From a virus, in the IMG/VR virus record IMGVR_UViG_3300008261_000396, positions 1 to 53,205 of that record: a DNA stretch of 53,205 bases, one strand, 5' to 3'. Position numbers and translations under genes: made by a program. Position 1 is the first letter of the stretch. Every line of letters starts with the position of its first letter. Shown here one piece after another: positions 24,267 to 33,358 of the stretch. A model generated the notes under the pieces. That model saw nothing but the letters and a program-made list of their open reading frames with translations, searched no databases and had not been told where the DNA came from.

Positions 24267-26957
24267 ATGGAAAAAAGAAAAGTAAGAATTTACAAATCTC
24301 CTGATGGAGAGGGTAAATATATAAACAAAACAAAGCAGTTTTTAGAAAAAGCTCAAGATGGTATGCAAGTATCTGGTGGTCAAGATGATGTCCAAGAACA
24401 ACTTGAGAATGTTAAGCTTTACATAAAAGGTTTAAAATCTGAAGATATTGATGATCAGGATATATATAAAGTTCTTGTAAGTAAGGGTATAAGAAAAGAT
24501 ATTGCTTCTTATTTACTGGAAGAAATTAATTCTGAAATTGAAGAGGAAGAAGCTGCTGCTGAACAAAAAGAAAACGGTGCTACAGAAGAAGGTGAAAAAC
24601 AAGAGCAAGAAATGTCTCAAGAAGAAGCTCCTGCTGAAGAAGAGCCTGATCAAGGTATGGAATACTATAATTCATATGCAAATGAAGAAGATGATTACAA
24701 CCCTAATATGGAATATCAGTATGGTGGTAAAACATCTAAAAGAAACTTTACTAAAAATGTATTAAGCTTACTTAAAAAGCAAGAAGGAGGAGCTGAAAAA
24801 GAACCTGGTAAAGGAGAAAGGTTTGATACAATCAATGGAGATGTTTCTAAAAAATCTGAGTTTGTTTCTAAAATAAAAGAAATTGCTGATAAAGCAGCAG
24901 TTGATGAGCTTTATAAGAAAATGATGGGTTCTAATAATCCAGAGTTAATTGAAGGTGCTCAGAAAATTGCAGAGCAAAGAAATAAACCATCTATGGGTAC
25001 ATTTCAAGAAGCACAGTCAGGTGGTCTAGTTGGTGGTGATAAACAACCAGAAATGTTTATGTATGGAGGAACTGAATTACCATTCTATGAAGCAGATTTC
25101 TTACCTGAAGCACGTTATGGTTATTCTGTAGGTAATTTAAGAAAAGCTCAGAATGGTGATAATGGTAAACTTACTGAAGAAGAATTAAAACAAGCAAAAG
25201 AACTTGGTATTAATGATCCGGGATTTAGTCCTAGTGGTACAAGAAGAAGAATTGATGAAAGTAGAAGAAATAAATGGATTGATGAACAAATGCAATCTAG
25301 AAGTAATTCAACTGAAAAAAATAACAAAACTTCTAATGATAAAAGAACTTATATAGGTACACCATATAATGCAAGAACAAGAGAAGCTTATACAGATTCT
25401 TTTGAAGGATTAAACCCATATGCTAAAACAGTTCACAAAAGAGGATTATTTGGAAGACCTAAGCAGTGGACTGAATATTATTCTAAAGGTTCTGGTCCTG
25501 GTAAACCATTAACACCTGGTCAAGAGATTAAAGCTGCTTATGAAAAGCAAATGGCAGAAAATAAATCTTTAAAGCATGGTGTTGAAAAAGATGTTTGGGA
25601 TGATTTATCTGGTAAAGCAAAAAGAGAAATCAGAAGAGGTGAAAGACAATTAGGTAGAGAGGCTAGAAGAGGATATAAGTCAATGATTGAGGATGCTGAA
25701 TTTAACAAAGGTGTGCATGCTCAATATAAATATAATAGTGAAGAAGATTTAGAAAGAGATTTAAAAAGAGCTGATAAAGCTTGGGATAAAGATGAATCTT
25801 TTGTATCTGATATAGATCATGAAGGTGTACCATACAAAGATATCATTACTAAAAAAAGAAATCTTGGAAATGGAGAATACCGTTGGGATCCAGTAAATAT
25901 TTTTGATAAAGTTTATGGTCCTGCATATAGTGATTTAGATAATGCTAAATTACCAACAGTAGTGGATGAATTTAAGTATAAGGATCTGATTACACCAATA
26001 GATTTTGAGAATGCATCTGTAATGAATGAAAGAGATCAAGCAGATTCAGAGTTGATAAAAAATTCAGGTAGCATGAAAGATTTTCTAAAATTTCATGGTA
26101 ATAAGATGCAAAATATACTAGATACAGAAGAAGAATACGGAGCTGATGAATTAGAGGAACCTATGTTACCTCAAACATATCAGTTTAAACCAGGTAAATC
26201 TAGAAATACATTAGAAGAAGATTTTATAAGAAAAGCTCAAGAAGCTGAAGAAGCTGATCAATTTAAGAACAATATGCTTGGACGTAAACTTGGTTTTAGA
26301 TATGGTGGCTTACCAAAAGCACAAACTGGTCCTCCAGTTAAAAAACCTTCTGATCCATCAACTAATACTACTGATTTATCAGGTATGTTAAAACCTGCTT
26401 CAAATCCAAATAGTTTTATGGGAGCTACACAATCATTTCCAGGTGCTCCATCTGCTCCTGTTAATCCTGATGCTGGTAAAGTTAAAACAGTAGAGATGGA
26501 TCCTAATCAAACTAAGGGTCAAACAATTACTTCTGAAGACTTTGGTGATCCAAAAAATGATGATATAATTGCTGTTGACAAACAAAGAGCTCCTAGTAAC
26601 TTTGATGGTGAAGATGCTGTTAATAAATTTAATGTTGCAGCAAATGCTGTAACAGGATTTATGAATAACCTTGATACAGCTAAGCAACAGAAAGAGATGT
26701 ATGAAAAAAACTTTACATCTGATAATATGTATGCGGCAACTAATACAAGAGATAGAGGAGATTATGTAGACTATGGTCAACAGTTAGGTCAATTTAGATA
26801 TGATCAAATGGGAAGTGATACCAGTGGTAGATTTGCATATGGTCAAATGGGTGGATACATGCAAGATGGTGGATTCACTGAAGGAGATGAAGTTGATATG
26901 ACTGAAGAAGAATTAGAAGAATTCCTTGCAAATGGAGGTGAAGTAGAATATTTATAA
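24267..26957 (+). CDS. Virion cargo protein, charged, with multiple AQxG and YGG tags
   Basis: This 896-residue highly charged protein has no enzyme motif. It has AQxG tags at 24348, 25008, 25143 and 26316, and several [YR]-[GY]GG stretches (YQYGGK, MYGGTE, RYGGLPKAQ). An acidic Glu-rich region spans residues about 88-135 (EEEEAAAEQKEN, AEEEPDQG). The C-terminus (26898-26954) is MTEEELEEFLANGGEVEYL, a fourth version of the LTxxEIxxYxxxGYxVE element that also ends the preceding gene. This shared terminus and tag pattern tie the two proteins to one process, such as loading into the head or cleavage by a phage protease. The TATATTAT spacer upstream suggests its own promoter. Function beyond virion cargo is unknown. 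Confidence 0.6.
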   Translation: MEKRKVRIYKSPDGEGKYINKTKQFLEKAQDGMQVSGGQDDVQEQLENVKLYIKGLKSEDIDDQDIYKVLVSKGIRKDIASYLLEEINSEIEEEEAAAEQKENGATEEGEKQEQEMSQEEAPAEEEPDQGMEYYNSYANEEDDYNPNMEYQYGGKTSKRNFTKNVLSLLKKQEGGAEKEPGKGERFDTINGDVSKKSEFVSKIKEIADKAAVDELYKKMMGSNNPELIEGAQKIAEQRNKPSMGTFQEAQSGGLVGGDKQPEMFMYGGTELPFYEADFLPEARYGYSVGNLRKAQNGDNGKLTEEELKQAKELGINDPGFSPSGTRRRIDESRRNKWIDEQMQSRSNSTEKNNKTSNDKRTYIGTPYNARTREAYTDSFEGLNPYAKTVHKRGLFGRPKQWTEYYSKGSGPGKPLTPGQEIKAAYEKQMAENKSLKHGVEKDVWDDLSGKAKREIRRGERQLGREARRGYKSMIEDAEFNKGVHAQYKYNSEEDLERDLKRADKAWDKDESFVSDIDHEGVPYKDIITKKRNLGNGEYRWDPVNIFDKVYGPAYSDLDNAKLPTVVDEFKYKDLITPIDFENASVMNERDQADSELIKNSGSMKDFLKFHGNKMQNILDTEEEYGADELEEPMLPQTYQFKPGKSRNTLEEDFIRKAQEAEEADQFKNNMLGRKLGFRYGGLPKAQTGPPVKKPSDPSTNTTDLSGMLKPASNPNSFMGATQSFPGAPSAPVNPDAGKVKTVEMDPNQTKGQTITSEDFGDPKNDDIIAVDKQRAPSNFDGEDAVNKFNVAANAVTGFMNNLDTAKQQKEMYEKNFTSDNMYAATNTRDRGDYVDYGQQLGQFRYDQMGSDTSGRFAYGQMGGYMQDGGFTEGDEVDMTEEELEEFLANGGEVEYL
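26898..26954 (+). repeat. LTxxEIxxYxxxGYxVE element, copy 4 (C-terminal)
   Basis: Encodes MTEEELEEFLANGGEVEYL, the last 19 residues of the 24267 gene, preceded by QDGGFTEGDEVD. The Tyr-Gly-Tyr core of other copies is Phe-Gly-Gly here. Confidence 0.65.
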
Positions 26958-26967
26958 TCTTATTAAA

Positions 26968-29757
26968 ATGAGAGTTAGAATTAAAAAAGTACCGCAAGCT
27001 AGAACAGGATACCAAGTACAAGGTTCATTAGCTAATGATGTACCAGCAATGGGTGGTGCAGATTACAATACTTATATAGGTAAACCTAAGATGAGTGTTA
27101 GTAAATATATCACAGCTGTTCCTAGAGAAGATGCTAATCTTGAAGCAGAAGGAGGTGAAACTGTATATGGTGACATCAATGGAGATGGAATACCAGAACA
27201 CAAAATCATCAAAGGCCCAAGACACTCTGGTGGTGGAGTTCCATTGAACTTACCAGATGACACTTTCATATACAGTGATTTTAGAGGAATGAATATAAAA
27301 GATCCTGTATTGTTAGCTCATTTTGGTAAAGGTTCAAAAGGTAAGAAAAGCTTTACTCCTGCACAATTAGCTAAACAGTATGATATTGATAAGTATAGAA
27401 AAATACTACAAGATCCAAATTCTGATAACATTGATATTAGAACTGCAGAGTTAATGATTGGTAATTATAATAAAAAATTAGCAGCACTAGCTTTAGTTCA
27501 AGAATCTCAGAAAGGTTTCCCACAAGGTATTCCTGCTGTGGCTAAACCATATATGGCTGAAAATAAACATGATGAATCAACATTTATTAACCCTGAGATT
27601 AAGCAATTTGGTAATCAAGTTAGTCAAAAACTTGCACAATCAGAACAACAAAATGTTGAAGAGACAGATGAATCAAATACTGAATTTCAAGATAATGAAG
27701 CTCAAGAAATGAATCAAGGTCAACCAGTAGCTATACCAGAACAACAGTATGGTGGTATGTTTATTGGTGGTTTTGATTTCCCTTACTCAGATGATATACC
27801 AGAAGCTGAGTATGGTATGGCTATGGGTGCTAATCCTAGAAACTATATGGGTAGACCTAAATCTCCTATGTATGCTAGAGGTGGTGCTTTAAGAACATAC
27901 CAAGGTGATAAAGGTGCAAGTTCTACTGGTGCTACTGGTGGTGCTAATCCAGCTGGTGATGCATTAGATATTACTGGAATGGATGATGAAAAAGCTAACA
28001 AAGCTTACTACATGTGGAAAAGAAAAAATCCAGATAAAGAACCATCAATTATGAAAGGTGGTAAAAAGATGAATTACAAAGCTCCAGATCCACAAAAAAC
28101 TGTAGGTCTTAATGATCTTAAAGCTGTAAATGCTGCTGGTCAAAAATTTTTAGAAACAGAATTAAAAAATCCTGATTCTAAAGTTAGAGCTGAATTACTT
28201 AAAGAAGCAAAAGCTGCCTATAATGATTCTACTACAGGTGGTAAAGGTGGAATAACTAAATATAGAAAAGATAAAAAATCTTTAAATGATGATGAAATTA
28301 TAAATGGAATCTTATCTGGAAAGAAAAGAAATGATGCAATTAAGGAAGCAGGAATTGACATGGCTTATCTTGATAATGGAGGTAATGGTTTTGCAAAATT
28401 TGATGATTTGAAAAAAAGAGGGCTTGTAAAAGATCAAGCTGAATATGATAAAATAAAAACTGATTATAAAGCTAAAGGTTGGGATAGTAAAGATAAAATA
28501 GCAAAAACTTTAAATATAAAACTACCTACACCTCAAGAAACATTAGTTGAACAAGCGGGAGCTCACGGTTTTGCAAGAATGCAAAAAAATAAAGTTGCAG
28601 GTACTTATAACTCTTTTGATGATGATTCTCTATATGCTATGGATACTGTCTTAGGTAAAGAACACAGTAGAGAAACTAATACGGGTGGCGCTGATGAAAC
28701 TGAAATGGCCAAATTGTATGGTTCTGAATATGCTAGTTTATCACCTATTGATGGTTATGCAGGTAATAGTACACTAGGTCATGGTATAAATCCTAATATG
28801 GATAGAGGAAAGTTTGAAGAAGCTCCTGGAACAGAAGAAGTGAAAAAAGAAGAAGTAGTAGAAGGTGATCCAGAACCAGGACAAGAAGAAGAAACAGAAC
28901 AAGAAGAAATAAAACAAGAAGTAGAACAGAAAGAACCTGAGATGTGGTTGCAAGATAAATTAAATATAGGTAATGCTGCTATAGATTTTCTTTCTGCTAA
29001 GAAATATATGCCAATGGGAGCTGCTAGAGTAGACTTGCAAAATCAAAAACCTACTTTCATGGATCCTACCAGAGAACTTGCTGCTAATGCAGAACAAGCA
29101 AATATTCAAACAGCTGGTATGGCTCAGTTTGCAGGACCACAAGCATTATCTGCTAGATCATCATCTATTCAAGGACAAGGTGCTAAAAATGCAGCTGATG
29201 TATTAGCTAGATATAATAATCAAAATGTTGGAATTGCTAATCAATTTGAAGCTGCTAATACAGCAATTAACAATCAAGAAGCTGCAATTAATCAAGCTAA
29301 TCAACTTAAATTGTATGACCAAAATACAATTGCTAATCAACAGTTTGATAATAGTAAAAGAGCTTTTAAAAACAATCTTGTTAATCAGTACAATGCAGGT
29401 GTTACCAATATGTACAAAACAGATGCATTAAATCAAATATATCCTGAATATCAAGTTGATGAAGGTGTTGGAGGTAGAGTAAAATTTGATCCAACTAAAG
29501 CTAGACAAATTAAACCTGAAGTTAGTGGAAATAGTGAACAAAAGTTTTATGAGGACTGTAGTAAAATGTATAAAGAAGAAGCACAAATTCAAAAATGTGT
29601 TGAGTCAAAAAAGAAAGCTGCAGGTTCAACAGGTACTACAACTACTGGTATAGATGCTCATAATGCACATTCTCAAGTAGGTACAAAGACTGCTCCTCCT
29701 GAAGCAAAACATGGAGGTTTTATCTATGGTGATATTACTTATCCGTTTATATTATAA
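26968..29757 (+). CDS. Conserved crAss-like virion cargo protein
   Basis: This 929-residue protein begins with a basic segment carrying QARTG (residues 10-14), a variant of the AQxG tag. It then has EAEGGETVYGDINGDGIPEH and KGPRHSGGGVPLNLPDDTF, a block I recognise as strongly conserved in crAss-like cargo proteins. The DxNxDG stretch resembles a calcium-binding loop. The middle is charged (PAQLAKQYDIDKYRKIL). A Glu-rich region lies at about 630-660 and a Gln/Asn/Ala-rich helical region at about 690-820 (AANAEQANIQTAGMAQFAG), which could form coiled coils. The C-terminus contains KHGGFIYGDITYPF. It is 10 bases behind the previous cargo gene. Packaging in the capsid and ejection with DNA is inferred from relatives. 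Confidence 0.65.
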   Translation: MRVRIKKVPQARTGYQVQGSLANDVPAMGGADYNTYIGKPKMSVSKYITAVPREDANLEAEGGETVYGDINGDGIPEHKIIKGPRHSGGGVPLNLPDDTFIYSDFRGMNIKDPVLLAHFGKGSKGKKSFTPAQLAKQYDIDKYRKILQDPNSDNIDIRTAELMIGNYNKKLAALALVQESQKGFPQGIPAVAKPYMAENKHDESTFINPEIKQFGNQVSQKLAQSEQQNVEETDESNTEFQDNEAQEMNQGQPVAIPEQQYGGMFIGGFDFPYSDDIPEAEYGMAMGANPRNYMGRPKSPMYARGGALRTYQGDKGASSTGATGGANPAGDALDITGMDDEKANKAYYMWKRKNPDKEPSIMKGGKKMNYKAPDPQKTVGLNDLKAVNAAGQKFLETELKNPDSKVRAELLKEAKAAYNDSTTGGKGGITKYRKDKKSLNDDEIINGILSGKKRNDAIKEAGIDMAYLDNGGNGFAKFDDLKKRGLVKDQAEYDKIKTDYKAKGWDSKDKIAKTLNIKLPTPQETLVEQAGAHGFARMQKNKVAGTYNSFDDDSLYAMDTVLGKEHSRETNTGGADETEMAKLYGSEYASLSPIDGYAGNSTLGHGINPNMDRGKFEEAPGTEEVKKEEVVEGDPEPGQEEETEQEEIKQEVEQKEPEMWLQDKLNIGNAAIDFLSAKKYMPMGAARVDLQNQKPTFMDPTRELAANAEQANIQTAGMAQFAGPQALSARSSSIQGQGAKNAADVLARYNNQNVGIANQFEAANTAINNQEAAINQANQLKLYDQNTIANQQFDNSKRAFKNNLVNQYNAGVTNMYKTDALNQIYPEYQVDEGVGGRVKFDPTKARQIKPEVSGNSEQKFYEDCSKMYKEEAQIQKCVESKKKAAGSTGTTTTGIDAHNAHSQVGTKTAPPEAKHGGFIYGDITYPFIL

Positions 29758-29817
29758 ACTTGGCATGTTTATGATAAATATAAAAAATTTATAGATTTAC
29801 AATAGAAAAAAAATACT

Positions 29818-30462
29818 ATGGCAACATATATACAATCATCATCAGGAATATATAAAATCATAAACATTGTGAACAATAAAATATATATTGGTTGTGCTTC
29901 AAATATAAGAACAAGAAAAAATGGTCATGTGTATGATTTAAGAAAAGGTGTTCATAAAAATGATTATTTACAAAAAGCTTGGAATAAATATGGAGAAGTT
30001 AATTTCAAGTTTGAAGTTGTTGAGATATGTGATATTAAACTTTTACATGAAAAAGAACATTTTTGGGTAAATTATTATAATTGTTTAGATAGAACTAAAG
30101 GTTATAATTTAAAACCAACAGATCCTAAAGGTTGTTCAATTCACTCAGAAGAAACAAAAGAAAAATTAAGACAAGCTAATAAAGGTAAAAAACCTTCTCA
30201 AGCATGTATTGAAGCTGGTAAAATATATAATGCTTCAGAAGAATGTAAAATGAATTTAAAAGAAGCTAGAAAAAAATTAAAAGATGTAGATTTTTATAAA
30301 GTAAATAGTGGTAAAAGAAAAAGAATAAAAAATACACTTACTGGTGAAATTTATGAATCAGTTAGAATAGCTTCTGAACAGTTGAATATACCTAAATATG
30401 AATTATCTAGAAGACTTTTAGGTAAAAGAATAAATAATACAAATTTAATTTACTTATTATGA
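29818..30462 (+). CDS. GIY-YIG homing endonuclease
   Basis: This 214-residue protein has GIY at residues 10-12 and YIG at 23-25, then Arg31/Arg33 and His37. A later Glu in HEKEHFWVNYYN matches the catalytic Glu of the GIY-YIG nuclease fold. The middle (SEETKEKLRQANKGKKPSQA) matches a NUMOD3-like DNA-binding element. The C-terminus (GEIYESVRIASEQLNIPKYEL) resembles a NUMOD1-type helix-turn-helix. This domain order is typical of free-standing homing endonucleases of phages, which cut intron-less or homologous alleles and spread by repair. It has no structural role and interrupts the cargo operon, with a 60-base A/T-rich leader (29758-29817) and a 4-base overlap with the next gene. Its target is unknown. 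Confidence 0.88.
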   Translation: MATYIQSSSGIYKIINIVNNKIYIGCASNIRTRKNGHVYDLRKGVHKNDYLQKAWNKYGEVNFKFEVVEICDIKLLHEKEHFWVNYYNCLDRTKGYNLKPTDPKGCSIHSEETKEKLRQANKGKKPSQACIEAGKIYNASEECKMNLKEARKKLKDVDFYKVNSGKRKRIKNTLTGEIYESVRIASEQLNIPKYELSRRLLGKRINNTNLIYLL

Positions 30463-32999
30463 GTACATATATTACAGGTGTAACTGACTACATTCCGGAT
30501 TATCAAACCTTTCAACCTGATTTGAATTTCTATGCTCATGTTTTGCAAACAAAACAAAGCCAGTATGACTCAAATTATAAAGCGTTAAATAATTTATATG
30601 GTGAGTTGTATCATCAAAGAGTTACTAGAGATGATAGTAACAAACTGAAAGATGACTATCTAAAGAAAGTTGACTATGAATTAAAAAGAGTCAGTGCTTT
30701 AGATTTATCTCTTCAGCAAAATGTTGACCAAGCAACTCAAGTATTTAAGCCTCTTTATGAAGATGCTCACTTGATGAAAGATATGGCTCTTACCAAAAAT
30801 TATGACAATGAAAGATCAAGAGCTGTAGCATTAAAAAATGCTAAAGATCCTAAAGTAAGTGCTGGTTATTGGAATAATGGTATTAAAGCTATGGACTATA
30901 GAATAGAAGAATTTAAGAATGCTGCTAAAGAAGATGTTCTTAGTTTTGGTAATATTACATATACTCCAAATGTTAATGCTTTTGAAAAATATAAAGAGAT
31001 AGCAGAAAGTATGGATTTATCAGTTGATATAACTCAACCAGATAAATCAGGTATGTATTTGGTAAGACAAAAAAATGGAGATTTAATATTACCAAGTATT
31101 CAAAAAATGTTTTTATCAGCTTATGCTAGTGATCCATCATTACAAGCTAAATATGCAACAGATGCCTATGTTAAAAGAAAAGATGAGATTAAAGGTAGAG
31201 CTGAGAAGTATAAGGGTAATGAATTATTAGCTGAACAAGAATATCTAAAAGAACAATATGTAATTTTAAAAGATTACACAAATGAAAAAACTAAGGTTTC
31301 TGAAGAAGTATTAGATGCAAATAAATCTAAAGCTAACATAGTTCAGAATGATGTTGATTCCGGAAAGGTAAATGTTAAACAACCTGCTTTCATGGAAAGA
31401 ATCAATCAAGCATTACAAGTTGATAAAATTGTTTATGAACATAACTCTAAGTTAAATGAGCAAATCAACCGGGGTAACTCATCTCCATATACAGACAAAC
31501 CTGTTCCTACAGTAGATGGTTTAGACTTAGACAATATTGAATTGGCAAGAGAAATGGTAGACTCTAACTTAGCTGCTTATTTAGCTGAGAAGGATATATT
31601 ACTTAACTCAGATATTTTTGCTAAGAAAGATATGATTGTAGACTATAAGGTTAATCCATTTGGTTTAGAAGAAGTAAGACATTCTCATAACATGAGTAGA
31701 GATGCTGCTAATAATGCAGCTGCAATAAACAGAGATAAAATTAAATTTGAAAGAGATTTAATATTGAAAAAAGTTGATGCTGACAATGACCTTATTAAAT
31801 ATAAACTTGAAAATGGTTTTGCTTATTTAAATGAAAAAGGAGAAGTAGTTCCAATACCAACACCTGGTCAAACTCTTGAAGAAATAGAAGCAGGTGACAC
31901 AGCTATTAAAAATATTGGTATTCTAAAAGATAACAGAAATTTATTTTTAGAAGATGCTGATAAAAATGCTGGAGAATACTTTAACCATTGGCTTGATAAT
32001 ATTAGAAAAGGAATTGATTCACAAGAAATCAAGAAAGCTGACTTAGCTTATCTACTTGGTCAAAATAATAAATGGGTAGATAAAATTTGGGAAAAATATA
32101 ATAATCAAGCTGAAACTCCAGAAGGAAGAAAAAAATTAGTACAAGAATTAACATTAGGTACTAAGATGTTTGATTTAAAGAAAAGAATGGATACTTGGGC
32201 TGAAAAACATGATGCTTTAGAAACAGCTCAATCATACAACTCAAATCAATTAGCATTATTTAAATTAGATCAAGTTCAACTTAAATATTCTGCTCACATG
32301 CAGATTAAAAAAGAAAATGATAACAGAATACAAAAGCAGTTGTATGCAGCATTAGCTGAAACAAATTTATCAGATAAAGCAAAGTATTCTATTATTGATG
32401 CTTATCAAAAACATTATGTTAATGATGGTAAATTATATCATGATGAAGATTTTGATGATTATATAGAAGATTTCTTAGATAAAATTGGAGAAGGTAATAA
32501 AACTACTGTAGTAAAAGCAAATTGGAAAAATACTGAAATGAATGAAGCAAACGCTAAATTTGCTTCACCAACTAAAACAGTTAATAAAGTTCCATTTGCT
32601 CAAATATTATCAGAAGCATATGATAAAATTACAACCAATCCTAATCATAAATTAGGTTTGTTATCATATAGAAAAACAAATGTTGATGCTAATACTGGTA
32701 GAGCTACTATAGCAGCAAGACCTTCATCTATTCCTGTTAATCTTGGAAGAAGAGATGAGAACTTAATAAGCTTTAAACAGTTTGTTCAAGATATTAAAGG
32801 TATTAATTTCTTAAATGATCCAACAAACTTTAGAATATCTACAAAAGGTAATGTTTTAGATCCAAAATATGATTCTGATTATTTAGCTGCAAATCAATCT
32901 AATTTGAAGAAATTAAAGAATATGATGAGGCTAACGGTATTACTTTCATGGCTCCTCAATCAAATTGGAGAAATAATTTATATCAATCTAATAAGATAA
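30459..32999 (+). CDS. Conserved crAss-like cargo protein, main part (frame break near 32903)
   Basis: This 846-codon frame has an N-terminal motif YIPDYQTFQPDLNFYAHVLQ and LSLQQNVDQATQVFKPLYED, which I know from large crAss-like virion proteins next to the polymerase. The rest is helical and charged, with long Lys/Glu/Asn stretches suited to coiled coils and no enzyme motif. The last 32 codons (after 32903) look like frame-shifted noise rich in Leu and Ile. The -1 frame from 32903 continues FEEIKEYDEANGITF-MAPQ and ends at 33355. A single missing T in the TTT run at 32903-32905 explains it. The restored gene would be about 965 residues. It overlaps the homing endonuclease by four bases. Confidence 0.7.
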   Translation: MSTYITGVTDYIPDYQTFQPDLNFYAHVLQTKQSQYDSNYKALNNLYGELYHQRVTRDDSNKLKDDYLKKVDYELKRVSALDLSLQQNVDQATQVFKPLYEDAHLMKDMALTKNYDNERSRAVALKNAKDPKVSAGYWNNGIKAMDYRIEEFKNAAKEDVLSFGNITYTPNVNAFEKYKEIAESMDLSVDITQPDKSGMYLVRQKNGDLILPSIQKMFLSAYASDPSLQAKYATDAYVKRKDEIKGRAEKYKGNELLAEQEYLKEQYVILKDYTNEKTKVSEEVLDANKSKANIVQNDVDSGKVNVKQPAFMERINQALQVDKIVYEHNSKLNEQINRGNSSPYTDKPVPTVDGLDLDNIELAREMVDSNLAAYLAEKDILLNSDIFAKKDMIVDYKVNPFGLEEVRHSHNMSRDAANNAAAINRDKIKFERDLILKKVDADNDLIKYKLENGFAYLNEKGEVVPIPTPGQTLEEIEAGDTAIKNIGILKDNRNLFLEDADKNAGEYFNHWLDNIRKGIDSQEIKKADLAYLLGQNNKWVDKIWEKYNNQAETPEGRKKLVQELTLGTKMFDLKKRMDTWAEKHDALETAQSYNSNQLALFKLDQVQLKYSAHMQIKKENDNRIQKQLYAALAETNLSDKAKYSIIDAYQKHYVNDGKLYHDEDFDDYIEDFLDKIGEGNKTTVVKANWKNTEMNEANAKFASPTKTVNKVPFAQILSEAYDKITTNPNHKLGLLSYRKTNVDANTGRATIAARPSSIPVNLGRRDENLISFKQFVQDIKGINFLNDPTNFRISTKGNVLDPKYDSDYLAANQSNLKKLKNMMRLTVLLSWLLNQIGEIIYINLIR

Positions 33000-33355
33000 C
33001 ACCTACGGAAGCTATAATGAATACTGGAAAAGGGTTGAGTTTTGTAGATCCTAGTTATGGTCATAACTATATTGTTAGAAGAGATAATGTAACTGGTAAT
33101 TATAGTATTACTGGTAAGATAAATTCTGTTGATGATAATGGTAAACCTATTGTATATTCACTAAGTGAAACAGTTCCATATGGAAATAATATTGATGATA
33201 AAATTTCTAAAATAATGATAGATATACATAATACTAATGTGCATCTTAAAAAAGTTTATACAAATTTTCATAATCTTGAGGATACTCAAAAGAAAATGAA
33301 TATGGAAAAAGCATTTGGTAAAAGTTTCAAAAACGCAGGACTAAAAATTATATAA
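32948..33355 (+). pseudogene. C-terminal part of the 30459 cargo gene in the -1 frame
   Basis: The 135 codons from ATG 32948 encode a basic, mixed alpha/beta segment (NYIVRRDNVTGNYSITGKIN) that ends in KSFKNAGLKII. The frame is already open from 32903, directly behind a TAA at 32900-32902, and the residues there read as a natural continuation of the upstream cargo protein. The overlap with the 30459 frame is 52 bases. So this is more likely the other half of one gene, split by a one-base change, than an independent small gene. No Shine-Dalgarno or leader points to separate initiation at 32948. It is followed three bases later by the next cargo gene. Confidence 0.55.
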
Positions 33356-33358
33356 AAA

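Noticed and set aside
32900-32910. Programmed -1 frameshift at AAT-TTG
   Set aside because: The site lacks an X-XXY-YYZ heptamer, and I see no obvious stem-loop directly downstream. A missing T is simpler.
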